The notes under the pieces were generated by a model. That model saw only the letters and a list, made by a program, of their open reading frames with translations. It was not told the origin of the DNA and ran no database searches. From Asticcacaulis sp. MM231 (GTDB lineage Bacteria > Pseudomonadota > Alphaproteobacteria > Caulobacterales > Caulobacteraceae), in contig NZ_OZ075108.1 in the NCBI RefSeq assembly GCF_964186625.1, positions 558,001 through 622,000 on the forward strand: 64,000 nucleotides of DNA, in the 5' to 3' direction. The translations under genes were made by a program, and so were the position numbers. This document shows, piece after piece, positions 8,831-17,587 of the stretch. Every line of letters starts with the position of its first letter. The first letter of the stretch is position 1.

Positions 8831-10381
8831 TCAGTGCACGTTTGATGTATCGACCGGGCCTTTAGGGCGCGGAATGATCCAGACGATCAGGGCACACGCG
8901 GCAAACAGGCAGGCGGCGCCCATGAAAACCCCGTTTGTCGAAATCATCAGGGCCTGACCACTGATCATCCTGTCGAGTGTCGATACCGCCGCTGTGTGCG
9001 ACATACCGCCCTGCATAAGCGTGTCGAGGCTATGCTGAACACCCTTCATGCTGTCGACAATACCCTCATGGTTCTTGGTGGCGTTGTTTTCCCAGATGGT
9101 GGCGACGAACGATGTGGCGACGGCGCCGGCCATGGTGCGGATGAAATTCTGGAGGCCGGCTGCGTTGGCGGTCTCTTCCGGGTTTACGGATCCCATAGAA
9201 ATCTGGATCAGCGGCATAAAGAAGAAGGGCATGCCGACGCCGCTGAGGAAGATCAGGAAGGCGATTTGACCAAAGCTCATATCCATCGTGGCCATGCCGC
9301 GCATAACGGTGATGATGGCTAGCCAGCCGACACCTAAGAAGATAAGACCGCGCGGATCTACCTTGACGGCAAGCTGAGCGGCAATGGGCGCTGCGAAGAT
9401 GGCGAGTATGCCGATCATGCCAGTGGCGTTACCGGCCCAGGTCGCGGTCCAGCCGAGATTATTCTGCAGCCATAGCGGTCCGATGACATTAATGGCGAAG
9501 AAGGAACCAATCATCAACGCCATGCAGACCATGGCGATGGAGAACCCCCTGTGCCGGAAAACGCGCAGGTCAACGATCGGGTTTGCATCTGTCAGTTCCC
9601 AGATCAGGAAGGCGATGAAGCCAAGCAGGGCTGTCAGGGCCAGGCCGATGATGAAGGGTGACTCAAACCAGTCTCTTTCCTTGCCAAGGTCGAGCATCAA
9701 TTGCAGGGCGCCGACCCAGAGGACCAGAAGGCCGAGGCCCACTGTATCGACGCGCGCCTTGACCGTCTTGGTTTCCTGGCTGAACAGCACACGCCAGACC
9801 AGGAAGCCGGCACCAATGGCGACGGGCACGTTGACAAGGAAGATCGAGCCCCAGCCGAAATTATCGCACAGGGTGCCGCCGAGCATCGGGCCGGCAACAG
9901 GGGCGACGAGGGTGGTGATGGCCCAGATACCCATGGCGGCCGGTTGTAGCTTCTTCGGGAAGATAGTCAGCAGAAGGGTTTGAGACAGCGGCATGAGCGG
10001 CCCCCCGCAGAAGCCCTGCACGATGCGGGCGGCGACGAGCGTTTCAAGACTTGGCGAAATGCCGCAGGCCAAAGAGGCGATGCCGAAGCCGATCAGGGCG
10101 ACCGAAAAGACGCGGACGGTGCCGAAGCGCATGGCCAGCCAGCCGGTCAGCGGCACGGCGATGGCCTCAGCCACGGCGTAGGAGGTGATAACCCATGTAC
10201 CCTGCGAGGTTGAGACGCCGAGCGCGCCGGCGATGTTGGGCACTGAAACGTTGGCGATGGAGACGTCGAGAATGGCGACGAAATTGGCCATGGCCAGCAG
10301 GATGCCGCACAGCCACAGCGTGATGCCTGTCAGCGGCACCGGTTCTTTGTAGCTTGTCTCGGCGGTAGTGGAAGCGGACAT
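8831..10381 (-). CDS. DHA2-family MFS drug efflux transporter (EmrB/QacA type)
   Basis: 516 residues from ATG 10381, preceded by AAGGA; an upstream in-frame extension to 10486 lacks any family similarity and was dropped. About 14 hydrophobic helices, with the GxLaxrxGxrrx motif A after helix 2 (GWLAMRFGTVRVF) and the motif-C-like stretch ATTLVAPVAGPMLGG in helix 5. This is the inner-membrane proton/drug antiporter of a tripartite pump with the HlyD adaptor and NodT channel upstream on the same strand, all divergent from a TetR gene. The 181-base gap before it holds a large inverted repeat and could carry its own promoter or be processed. Confidence 0.92.
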   Translation of the reverse strand: MSASTTAETSYKEPVPLTGITLWLCGILLAMANFVAILDVSIANVSVPNIAGALGVSTSQGTWVITSYAVAEAIAVPLTGWLAMRFGTVRVFSVALIGFGIASLACGISPSLETLVAARIVQGFCGGPLMPLSQTLLLTIFPKKLQPAAMGIWAITTLVAPVAGPMLGGTLCDNFGWGSIFLVNVPVAIGAGFLVWRVLFSQETKTVKARVDTVGLGLLVLWVGALQLMLDLGKERDWFESPFIIGLALTALLGFIAFLIWELTDANPIVDLRVFRHRGFSIAMVCMALMIGSFFAINVIGPLWLQNNLGWTATWAGNATGMIGILAIFAAPIAAQLAVKVDPRGLIFLGVGWLAIITVMRGMATMDMSFGQIAFLIFLSGVGMPFFFMPLIQISMGSVNPEETANAAGLQNFIRTMAGAVATSFVATIWENNATKNHEGIVDSMKGVQHSLDTLMQGGMSHTAAVSTLDRMISGQALMISTNGVFMGAACLFAACALIVWIIPRPKGPVDTSNVH

Positions 10382-10415
10382 CGGTCCAATCCTTCTACAT
10401 AATAATGGGTACAAG

Positions 10416-10553
10416 GCTACAACCACCCCCCACCCTTGCGGGCGCGGTCCCCAGGCTTGCAAAAGCCAGGCTTTCGCTGACGCCAAACCTCTTAAGCGCT
10501 GAGGTGTAAGAAAAATTCTTATTGGGCCGTCCGTGGAGGACGGTGGTTGTAGC
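10416..10553. repeat. Intergenic inverted repeat between efflux adaptor and MFS genes
   Basis: Perfect 12-base arms GCTACAACCACC (10416-10427) and GGTGGTTGTAGC (10542-10553) enclose GC-rich sequence with smaller hairpins. Part of it, read on the minus strand, resembles the GGGGACC ... TGGTGGTGGGG repeat found at 23.7 and 39.4 kb, so this may be a diverged member of that repeat family lying inside the efflux operon. Confidence 0.6.
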
Positions 10554-10562
10554 TATAGTCGT

Positions 10563-11675
10563 TTAGTCTTTAACGCTGATCGTGGCCTTCATGCTCATGC
10601 CGACGCGAAGCGGATGTTGCTTCAGCTCAGTCGGGTCGAGGGAAATGCGGACGGGCAGGCGCTGAACCACCTTGATCCAGTTGCCGGTGGCGTTCTGGGC
10701 CGGAATGATGGCCATGGACGAACCGGTGCCACCTGAAAGGCCGGCCACCTTACCGTGGAACTTGACGCTGCCGCCGTAGGTGTCGGCCGTCAGCAGAACC
10801 GGCTGACCGATACGGACCTTCTCAAGCTGAACTTCCTTGAAGTTGGCGTTCACATAGGCCTCGGTGATCGGCACGATGCTCATAAGCGTCTGGCTGACCT
10901 GAACGCGCTGACCGACCTCGACCGTGTTGCGCGAAATGACGCCGGAGATCGGGGCGCGGATGACGGTGCGGTCGAGATCAAGTTGGGCCTGATCAACCCT
11001 GACGCGGGCCGCTACGACCTGCGGGTTTTCACTCACACCTACGCCGGAGATCAGGGCGGTGTTGGAAGCGCGTTGACCAACAGCGGCGGCGGCCTGAGCG
11101 CGCGCCGTGGCGAGCGCGGCCTGAGCCTGATCCAGGGTGGTCTTGGCGTTTTGCAGGTCTTCACCGGATACGGCGCCAATGCCGACCAGGGTCTTGCGGT
11201 CATTGTAGGATTTGAGCGCATTGTCGTAAGCGGCCTGGGCGCTGTTGACCTGCGAGGCGCTGGCATCGGCCTGCGCCTTCAGGGTGGCATCATTTTCATA
11301 ATAGGTGCCGACCTGGCGCATGGCCTGATCAAGCTGTGCCTGAGCTGCGGCCAGCGCTAGCTTGGCATCGGTATCATCGAGCACGACGAGGATATCACCG
11401 GCCTTGACGACCTGGGTTTCGTGGACGTTAGAGGTCTTGACCGTGGCGGCTGTTTGGGCGGTGACGGCTGCCGAGGTGGCCTCGACATAGGCGTTGTCGG
11501 TTTCGACCGTCTTGCCGCCTTCGATCAGGCTATAGGCGCCGTAGCCAAGACCGGCCACAACGATGACGCCGCCGAAGATGGCGAACAGCGGACCGCGTTT
11601 GCGTGAGGTAACCTGGGCGGGCGCGGCACTGGCGCCGGGAACAGGAGCCGTATCGGAATTGTTTTGATCGGACAT
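10563..11675 (-). CDS. HlyD/EmrA-family membrane fusion protein
   Basis: 370 residues. A short cytoplasmic head, one transmembrane helix (about residues 30-52), then the biotinyl-lipoyl-like half motif (VETDNAYVEA, VKAGDILVVLDD), an Ala/Gln-rich coiled-coil hairpin (about 105-210), and the second lipoyl half plus beta-barrel (RAPISGVISRNTVEVGQRV, DPTEL). This is the periplasmic adaptor bridging the DHA2 pump and the outer-membrane channel. It lies 17 bases after the NodT-type gene and is surely co-transcribed with it. Family-typical length, no defects seen. Confidence 0.93.
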   Translation of the reverse strand: MSDQNNSDTAPVPGASAAPAQVTSRKRGPLFAIFGGVIVVAGLGYGAYSLIEGGKTVETDNAYVEATSAAVTAQTAATVKTSNVHETQVVKAGDILVVLDDTDAKLALAAAQAQLDQAMRQVGTYYENDATLKAQADASASQVNSAQAAYDNALKSYNDRKTLVGIGAVSGEDLQNAKTTLDQAQAALATARAQAAAAVGQRASNTALISGVGVSENPQVVAARVRVDQAQLDLDRTVIRAPISGVISRNTVEVGQRVQVSQTLMSIVPITEAYVNANFKEVQLEKVRIGQPVLLTADTYGGSVKFHGKVAGLSGGTGSSMAIIPAQNATGNWIKVVQRLPVRISLDPTELKQHPLRVGMSMKATISVKD

Positions 11676-11692
11676 GATGCTAACTTCGTGGC

Positions 11693-13153
11693 TTAGTGCG
11701 ATTGGAAGCCGCCGCCGAGAGCGGCGATGAGGCTGATGCGGTTGTTATAGGCCTGGGCGATCAGGTCCGAGAGGTCGAGCTCGGCCGAGGTCAGCTTGAC
11801 CTGGGCGTCGATAAGATCGAGCTTGCTGGACAGATTGCGCTGGACGCGCAGATTGACCAGATTGTAGGCCTCCTTGGCGCTGTCGACACGGGCTTGCGCC
11901 TCGGTAATCTGCTCGGCGGTGGACTGGGTGTTGATCGCTGCGTCTGAGACCTGACGTAGGGCTGTGACCAAGGTGCTGTTATAGTTGGCCACCGCCGAAT
12001 TGTAATCGGCTTCGGCGCCGCGGTACTGGGCACGCAGGCGGCCCTGAGCGAACAGCGGCAGGCTGATGGCCGGGCCGATATCGCCAATCACCGAATCATG
12101 GCGTGTCAGGCCATTCCAGTCGAGTGCCTGGATGCCCCAACTCGCACTAAAGGTGACATCGGGGTAGAAATCGGCTCTGGTGTATTTGATGTTTTGACTT
12201 TGAGCCTCGACCAGCAGGCGGGCGGCTTCGACATCCGGACGGCGACCGAGCAGACTAAGGCTGGCGTCGGCGGGCAGGGTGGCGAACGTAACGGGTGCAA
12301 GGTGCGGTCGCTGGATTGTCAGGCCGCGATCCGGACCATTGCCCACAAGGGCGGCGATCAGGTTGTTTTGCAGCTTGATGGCGGCTTCGGCGCCGGAGAG
12401 GCGGGCGGCAAGACGGGCCTGCTCGTCGGCATTATTCAGCACTGAATCCTTTGGTTCCAGATTGTTCGCGGCACGAGCCTGCATCAGTTGCAGGCGGGAA
12501 TCGCGGTTCGCTTTGACGCTGGCGAGATCATCGCGCTGTTGATACAAACGGTCAAGTTCGACATAAGCGCGGGCCACGGCCACGGCAATATCCTGCCGCG
12601 CGGCGATGCTTTCCACCTCGGCGGCCTTGCCTTGCGCGAAGGCGCCCTTGCGGGCCGCTTTCGCCTTGCCCCAAAGGCCAAGGTCATAGTTTGCGCCTAT
12701 GGTGGCGCGGGTCAGCGGGTGATAGCCCTTGGGCAGAAAATCACGGAAAGCCGGCGGATAGCCCATGTTCAGGCTCTGCTGCGTTTCGGTGATCGAGCCA
12801 CTGAAGGAGAGGCTTGGCTTGAGCGCCTCGCTTATCTGTTCGCTGGAGGCTACTGCCTTCATCAGGCGCGCATCGGCGGTCTGGATGTCAGGCGAATTGG
12901 TGAAGGCTTCTTCAATCAGAGCATTGAGCTGCGGGTCGTTGAAGCCCTGCCACCAGGCGAGCACCGGCCATTCGCCAGCTTGTGAGGCCAGACTTTGCGG
13001 CGCGGCGACTTGGGCGCCCTCCAGTGGCTGTATGGTGCGGGGCTCAGGCACGGAGGCACAGTTGGCGAGAAAAAACGCCGAGGCCGCGAGTGCACTAAGG
13101 CTGGCGGCTTTTCTTATGGAAAGCGGCGATATTCTATAGGCAAGGGCGTGCAT
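11693..13153 (-). CDS. NodT-family efflux outer-membrane lipoprotein (TolC-like)
   Basis: 486 residues from ATG 13153; the longer frame to 13258 runs through the operator region and was rejected. N-terminal signal with ALAASAFFLANC, a slightly atypical lipobox (Asn before Cys), implies lipidation. The rest shows the two repeated helical segments of the OEP/TolC family, including LGRRPDVEAARLLVEAQ, the SWGIQ strand region and the C-terminal GGGFQSH. Forms the trimeric exit duct of the efflux system. First gene of the operon; its start is about 36 bases from the nearer of two TetR-type palindromes. Confidence 0.92.
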   Translation of the reverse strand: MHALAYRISPLSIRKAASLSALAASAFFLANCASVPEPRTIQPLEGAQVAAPQSLASQAGEWPVLAWWQGFNDPQLNALIEEAFTNSPDIQTADARLMKAVASSEQISEALKPSLSFSGSITETQQSLNMGYPPAFRDFLPKGYHPLTRATIGANYDLGLWGKAKAARKGAFAQGKAAEVESIAARQDIAVAVARAYVELDRLYQQRDDLASVKANRDSRLQLMQARAANNLEPKDSVLNNADEQARLAARLSGAEAAIKLQNNLIAALVGNGPDRGLTIQRPHLAPVTFATLPADASLSLLGRRPDVEAARLLVEAQSQNIKYTRADFYPDVTFSASWGIQALDWNGLTRHDSVIGDIGPAISLPLFAQGRLRAQYRGAEADYNSAVANYNSTLVTALRQVSDAAINTQSTAEQITEAQARVDSAKEAYNLVNLRVQRNLSSKLDLIDAQVKLTSAELDLSDLIAQAYNNRISLIAALGGGFQSH

Positions 13154-13188
13154 AGGGGGAGGTCCTGAAACACAAAAAGGTGAACCGT

Positions 13189-13198
13189 ACTGTACAGT
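13189..13198. promoter_or_regulatory. Operator palindrome ACTGTACAGT, copy 1
   Basis: Perfect 10-bp palindrome in the divergent control region of the efflux operon and tetR-type gene, 36 bases before the channel gene. An identical palindrome lies 51 bases away. Probable binding site of the adjacent TetR-family repressor. Confidence 0.7.
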
Positions 13199-13239
13199 TT
13201 GTTTCCTCTGCGCTATAGTCCGACTCAAGTCAAGTACGA

Positions 13240-13249
13240 ACTGTACAGT
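13240..13249. promoter_or_regulatory. Operator palindrome ACTGTACAGT, copy 2
   Basis: Second identical 10-bp palindrome, 16 bases before the regulator start at 13265, positioned for autorepression. Flanks are GA on the left and AT on the right, and a further TGGTACA half-like stretch follows. Confidence 0.7.
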
Positions 13250-13264
13250 ATGGTACAAATTTTT

Positions 13265-13894
13265 ATGGAAATGCCAATCAAGAACTTCCGTGATGAGCGC
13301 CGTGAGCGCATTATTTCGGTCGCACGCAGTGTTTTTTACGAGGTCGGCTATGCTGGCGCCAGCATGTCGATGATTTCAACCCGCCTCGGCGGCTCTAAAG
13401 CCACGCTCTATGCCTATTTTAACAGCAAGGAAGACCTGTTCGAGGCGATTATCCGCGAACAGTGCGGCCAGATGGCTGATCTTTTTCTGGCGCACACTGG
13501 ATCGGATGATCTGCGCGCGTCCTTAAGTCTTATGGGCCGTGAACTGCTGACCACCATCATGTCCGATGAAGCGATCCGCACCTTCCAACTCGTTATCGAG
13601 GAAAGCTACCGTAATCCTCAACTGGCCGAGATGTTTCATAATGTCATCCAGAGCCAGGGTCGCACTAATCTGATGGGCCTTTTGCAGACGGCGCACGACA
13701 AGGGGCAAATCGAAGCGCCCAATATTCTCGAAGCGACTATGGTGCTGAAGACGCTGATCTTTGGGGATTGTCACTTCAAGCGCCTGATGAACATGACCGT
13801 TCAGCCGACCGAGGCGGAATTGCACCGCCAGATCGACCTCGCCATTGATGTCTTCATGACCTATTACGGCCGGGAGGCTGACAAAGGCGCTTGA
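13265..13894 (+). CDS. TetR/AcrR-family transcriptional repressor of the efflux operon
   Basis: 209 residues from ATG 13265 (ATG 13271 equally possible); longer frames overlap the operators. The N-terminal helix-turn-helix is clear: RERIISVARSVFYEVGYAG followed by MISTRLGGSKATLYAYFNSKEDLF, the classic TetR pattern with KxTLYxYFxSKExL. The C-terminal ligand/dimerisation domain contains the TetR_C-like IEESYRNPQLAEMFH region, of the AefR/AcrR type. Divergent from the efflux genes with two identical palindromes between, so it most likely represses both units until a toxic ligand binds. Confidence 0.93.
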   Translation: MEMPIKNFRDERRERIISVARSVFYEVGYAGASMSMISTRLGGSKATLYAYFNSKEDLFEAIIREQCGQMADLFLAHTGSDDLRASLSLMGRELLTTIMSDEAIRTFQLVIEESYRNPQLAEMFHNVIQSQGRTNLMGLLQTAHDKGQIEAPNILEATMVLKTLIFGDCHFKRLMNMTVQPTEAELHRQIDLAIDVFMTYYGREADKGA

Positions 13895-13910
13895 GGCTTA
13901 TCTTAAGACT

Positions 13911-13971
13911 GTATACCCCAGTCTTAACCTTGTTTCCCCCTAGTCTTAACCTTGTTTACCAATGTGTAAAC
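13911..13971 (+). promoter_or_regulatory. Clustered repeats upstream of the GAF-PAS protein gene
   Basis: Two exact 16-base direct repeats, AGTCTTAACCTTGTTT at 13920-13935 and 13942-13957, are spaced 22 bases apart (two helical turns). An inverted TTAAGAC lies just upstream, and GTTTAC-caatgt-GTAAAC follows at 13954-13971. The arrangement looks like a multi-site regulator-binding region. The TTAACC cores recall CtrA half-sites, but the TTAA-N7-TTAA spacing is absent. Confidence 0.5.
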
Positions 13972-14009
13972 TTTTGTAGTTAACGTCCGGTTCACACCTG
14001 AGGTTAGCC

Positions 14010-15731
14010 ATGTCCCGATCATCTGCAAACTCTGCGTACATGCCCCATGCGAATGCGCGGAGTGATGCCGCCTATACTGACATCGGGGCAGCGGTTTGTG
14101 CCTTGGCCTCGGCTCTGTTCGGTCTGCCGCTGGCCTTTTTGAAAGTCTTTGATGGCGATGCGCTGGTCACCCTGGCGGTGCACGGCTTTCCCGATATCGA
14201 TGCACTCGATCACTTCGCCTTTATCGAACGCAAGCTTATCCCCGGCGTCAGTCTGCTGGTGGAGGACGCTACGCACGACTCGCGCTTCTTTCTTGAAAGC
14301 GCCGTTCTGCGCTCGCCGAACCTGCGCTTCTATGTCGATATGCCACTGGTCTATGAGGGCCGGGTCATGGGTGTGCTTGGCCTGTGTGATCCGCAGGCCG
14401 GTCTCGATTTCGACGACCGCAAACTGGTGCTGCTGGAACAGTTCGCCCACGTTGTCGCCACCCTGATCGCGCTGGCCAAGGGGGCAGAGGCGCGCGATGG
14501 CATGCTGGACGAGTTGCAGTCTCAGCAGTCCCGCATGGACTCGGCGGCCGACATGACGGGCCTGGGCTACTGGAAGATTGATCTGGAAAGCCGCGCGGTT
14601 ACCTGGTCGAAGGGGCTCTATACCCTGTTCGGTCTTTCTCCGGAAACCTATACGCCTGATGTCGCCAGCCAGCTTGATATCTATCGTCCGGAAGACAGCG
14701 GCCTGCTGATCGACAGCTTCCAGCGCGCCGTCAACAGCGGTGAAGATTTCGATGTCGAGGTGCGGATTGTGCGCGCCACCGACAAAGCGCTGCGGCTGAT
14801 GCGCGTCAAGGGCGGCGTCGATTATAATTCCGATGGCCAAGCGGCCCGACTGTGCGCTGTGGTACGCGACATTACACCAGAGCTGCCGGCCCAGGAAGCT
14901 TTTCTGAACGAGGTGACCGAGGATCTTCGGGCGCCGCTAAAAGACATTGTGAGCTTTGCGCGCAAGCTCGATAGCCAGGGCGGCACTCATCCCGATATTG
15001 CCACCTATGCGCACGATCTGCTCGTTTCGGCGCATGCGCTCGAAGGTTTGTTGGATGCGCAGTCCGTGGATGATGAGGCTGTCGATGTCGCCGAGATCAT
15101 CAAGGAATTGGTCGATGATTTCGCGTCGACGGCGCAAGCCCTGCACACGCGCCTCAGCGCGCATTTCGTCGATTTTGCCCGCACCCGGGCGCGCTTCGAT
15201 GTCATGCGCGTCCAGCAGGTATTGCATCATCTGCTCGACAATGCCTGTCGTCATACCGAAGGCGGGGTGATCAGCGTCACCGCCAGTCAGGTGCAGGCGG
15301 AAAACCCGGTCACCCTCATGGTCGATACCCACCTGCATGTCAGTGTGCGCGATACCGGTACGGGCATGGACGAAGCCCACGTGAAAGGGCTTTTTAAGGC
15401 CGGACACAAGGGCATGGGGCTGTCGATCGCCCAGGCTATTATCGACATGCTGGGCGGTTATATCGGCGTGGTGTCGCACCTGGGCGAAGGCACGAATGTC
15501 TGGTTCGAGATACCGATGGACTGGGTGGAAGCGCCGGTTACGGCTCCTGATGTTAAGGCCGCGCCGCGCATGAGAACTCTGACCCGTCAGCGCGTCGAGG
15601 ATATAGCGCCGGCGGCGCGACCGCCGGCCTATGCGCCGACCGTGGCACCCAAACATCCGCCGGTCGATGAGCACTATATCAACCGCGAATATCTCCGCGC
15701 CCTGCTGGCCGACATGAAGCTGGAAATTTAA
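14010..15731 (+). CDS. GAF-PAS sensor protein with kinase-like domain lacking the phospho-acceptor His
   Basis: 573 residues, soluble. GAF-like domain about 25-155 (LPLAFLKVFDGD, PLVYEGRVMGVLGLCD), PAS domain about 180-290 (GLGYWKIDLESRAVTWSKGLYTLFGLSPE), then a DHp-like helix and an HATPase_c domain about 370-510 with N box (LLDNACRH) and G boxes (DTGTGMD, GHKGMGLSIA). At the H box, where kinases read SHELRTPL, this protein reads TEDLRAPL, with Glu304 in the histidine position. It can probably still bind ATP but cannot autophosphorylate in the usual way. The last 60 residues are Pro/Ala-rich with a conserved-looking YINREYLRALLADMKLEI tail. A role in c-di-GMP control with the EAL gene next door is possible. 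Confidence 0.85.
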   Translation: MSRSSANSAYMPHANARSDAAYTDIGAAVCALASALFGLPLAFLKVFDGDALVTLAVHGFPDIDALDHFAFIERKLIPGVSLLVEDATHDSRFFLESAVLRSPNLRFYVDMPLVYEGRVMGVLGLCDPQAGLDFDDRKLVLLEQFAHVVATLIALAKGAEARDGMLDELQSQQSRMDSAADMTGLGYWKIDLESRAVTWSKGLYTLFGLSPETYTPDVASQLDIYRPEDSGLLIDSFQRAVNSGEDFDVEVRIVRATDKALRLMRVKGGVDYNSDGQAARLCAVVRDITPELPAQEAFLNEVTEDLRAPLKDIVSFARKLDSQGGTHPDIATYAHDLLVSAHALEGLLDAQSVDDEAVDVAEIIKELVDDFASTAQALHTRLSAHFVDFARTRARFDVMRVQQVLHHLLDNACRHTEGGVISVTASQVQAENPVTLMVDTHLHVSVRDTGTGMDEAHVKGLFKAGHKGMGLSIAQAIIDMLGGYIGVVSHLGEGTNVWFEIPMDWVEAPVTAPDVKAAPRMRTLTRQRVEDIAPAARPPAYAPTVAPKHPPVDEHYINREYLRALLADMKLEI

Positions 15732-15812
15732 GTCATTCCAGGATGCGTTCGATCCCGGCAAGGGCGGCATGGCTGTGCGAGCTAAAGAGATAACCTGTTG
15801 ATAAGGCCAATT

Positions 15813-15836
15813 TTAAGACTTTGGCGCTAGGTTGCC
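15813..15836 (+). promoter_or_regulatory. 24-base motif shared with the promoter region at 45.67 kb
   Basis: Begins TTAAGACTTTGG and continues CGCTAGGTTGCC; 19 of 24 bases match the segment at 45667-45690, which lies at a similar distance before a response regulator gene. It sits 45-68 bases before the EAL gene. Could be a common promoter element or regulator site. Confidence 0.4.
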
Positions 15837-15880
15837 AAAACAGACCTGTCAGAAGGACGGTCGAGGATTTAGAGCCAGGT

Positions 15881-17533
15881 ATGAGTGAAGATCTCAAAAC
15901 GCAACGTGATCGCTATATTGCTTTTTCACTGGCCGCGGCCGATCTCCTGATCGAAGTTGATTCCGATTTCTGTATCGTCAAGACCATTGGCGCCACGCAG
16001 GCCTTGTTGAGCGGTCTGGCGCAGGATGTTGTGGCGCGTGACGTCTGCGAAATTTTTACCCTGGCCGATCGCGCCTTTGCCCGACGTCTGCTGACCAAGG
16101 CGCGGATGGTGGGGCGCATCGAACCGTGCAGCCTCAGCCTGAACCAGGATCAGGGACCGGCGCTGCTGGTCAATATGGGCGCCTGCTATCTCGGCAGCGG
16201 CAAGGGCCATACCTTTATCAGCCTGACCGTGCTGTCTGACGGCGTCATGGTCAATGCCACGGACCGCAGCGCGATCAGCGGTCTTCTCAATCTCGAGGGC
16301 TATTCCGCTTTCGCCAAGAAGAAAATCGGCATCAAGGGCGAAACCGCACCGCGCGAGCTGAAGCTGGTGCGCGTCACCGGCCTGTCGCACGCCATGCGTC
16401 AGTTGCCCGCCGACCAGGCCGACATGCTGCTGGGCGAGATCAGTTCGGTTCTGCGGTCGCAGTCGATGAACGGCACGGCCGCGGCGCAGTTGTCGGACGA
16501 GGCCTTCAGTTATATACCATCCGGCAAGGGTGAGGCGGCAAGTCCTGAGGCCCTGTCGAAGGAAATTCAGGCCGCGGCCGTAGCCGTCGGTCTGGCCGAA
16601 AACAGTCTGGCGTCGACCGTGATGAATCTGGAGCTTTCCACCGGTAATCTCGATCAGGAGAGCATCGCCAAGGCGCTGCAATATGTGTTGACCGACTTCT
16701 GCAAACCGGAACGCAGCCCGATCAGTTCGCTGGCGCAGGGTCTGAAAACAGCCATGGCCGAGACGGTCAAGCACTTCGACTCGATCCGCAACCTGATCGA
16801 CAGCAACACCTATGCCCTGTTTTATCAGCCGGTGGTCAATCTGGCCGATCGCACCACGCATCATTACGAAGCCTTGCTGCGCTTCACCGACGGCCGCGCG
16901 CCGTTCGATACCATTCGCCTGAGTGAGCAATTGGGTCTTGTGCAGGATTTCGACCTGGCCGTTGTGCGCAAGGCGATCGACAAGCTGGACGAGCGACAGG
17001 ATATCACCATTGCCGTCAACCTTTCCGGTCTGTCGATACAGAACGAGGCCTTCCGTGAAAACCTGCGTCAGCTTGTGGCGCCGCATAAGGATATCAGCCG
17101 TCGTCTGATGTTTGAGCTGACCGAGTCCAACAGCATTGACGATCTGCAGGCGGCCGGCACCTTCCTGCGCTGGCTGCGGCGCGGCGGTTTCAAGGTCTGC
17201 CTCGATGACTTCGGCGCCGGCGCCGCCACCTATAATTATCTGCGCAATTTCGACGTCGATTTTGTCAAGATCGATGGACCTTTCCTCAAGGACGCGCGCG
17301 ACAAGCCGCGCCAGCGTGCCCTGATCCGCTCGGTAAGTCACCTGTGCCGAGAACTCAAGTCCGATGTCATTGCCGAGATGATCGAGGATGAGGATATGGC
17401 CAGGCTGTGCAGCGATATGGGCATCGGCTACGGCCAGGGTTTCCATCTGGGACGGCCCAAGGCGCATATCGAAGTGCCGCGCGAACCGTTGGTGGCGGCC
17501 CGCCGCAAGGGCTTCACCGAAAGCTGGGCGTAG
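15881..17533 (+). CDS. EAL-domain protein with PAS-like and degenerate GGDEF regions (probable c-di-GMP phosphodiesterase)
   Basis: 550 residues from ATG 15881; an in-frame extension to 15821 is unlikely. An N-terminal PAS-like region (about 1-130) is followed by a segment around 165-235 that matches a GGDEF domain in outline (LKLVRVTGL..., LSDEAFSYI) but has lost the GGDEF signature. The C-terminal EAL domain (about 300-530) keeps EALLRF, NLSG, ELTES, DDFGAG, VKIDG, EMIED and GYGQGFHLGRP, so the metal and catalytic positions appear intact. It should hydrolyse c-di-GMP to pGpG. It follows the kinase-like GAF-PAS gene by 149 bases, with its own putative promoter motif. Confidence 0.88.
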   Translation: MSEDLKTQRDRYIAFSLAAADLLIEVDSDFCIVKTIGATQALLSGLAQDVVARDVCEIFTLADRAFARRLLTKARMVGRIEPCSLSLNQDQGPALLVNMGACYLGSGKGHTFISLTVLSDGVMVNATDRSAISGLLNLEGYSAFAKKKIGIKGETAPRELKLVRVTGLSHAMRQLPADQADMLLGEISSVLRSQSMNGTAAAQLSDEAFSYIPSGKGEAASPEALSKEIQAAAVAVGLAENSLASTVMNLELSTGNLDQESIAKALQYVLTDFCKPERSPISSLAQGLKTAMAETVKHFDSIRNLIDSNTYALFYQPVVNLADRTTHHYEALLRFTDGRAPFDTIRLSEQLGLVQDFDLAVVRKAIDKLDERQDITIAVNLSGLSIQNEAFRENLRQLVAPHKDISRRLMFELTESNSIDDLQAAGTFLRWLRRGGFKVCLDDFGAGAATYNYLRNFDVDFVKIDGPFLKDARDKPRQRALIRSVSHLCRELKSDVIAEMIEDEDMARLCSDMGIGYGQGFHLGRPKAHIEVPREPLVAARRKGFTESWA

Positions 17534-17587
17534 GTTTTAGCTTTAAACTGTTTGGCGGAAAAAGCCCGCCCATGCATCTTAGCTGAT

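Noticed and set aside
10382..10486. N-terminal extension of the MFS transporter
   Set aside because: No family similarity; the AAGGA-preceded ATG at 10381 fits better.
13153..13258. Longer N-terminus of the NodT-type channel
   Set aside because: It would read through both operator palindromes and places the signal peptide internally.
13911..13960. CtrA binding site
   Set aside because: TTAACC half-sites are present but the TTAA-N7-TTAA spacing is not.
15820..15836. Sigma-54 promoter (GG/GC elements) before the EAL gene
   Set aside because: Spacing between GG and GC is one base short and the related motif at 45.67 kb lacks the elements.
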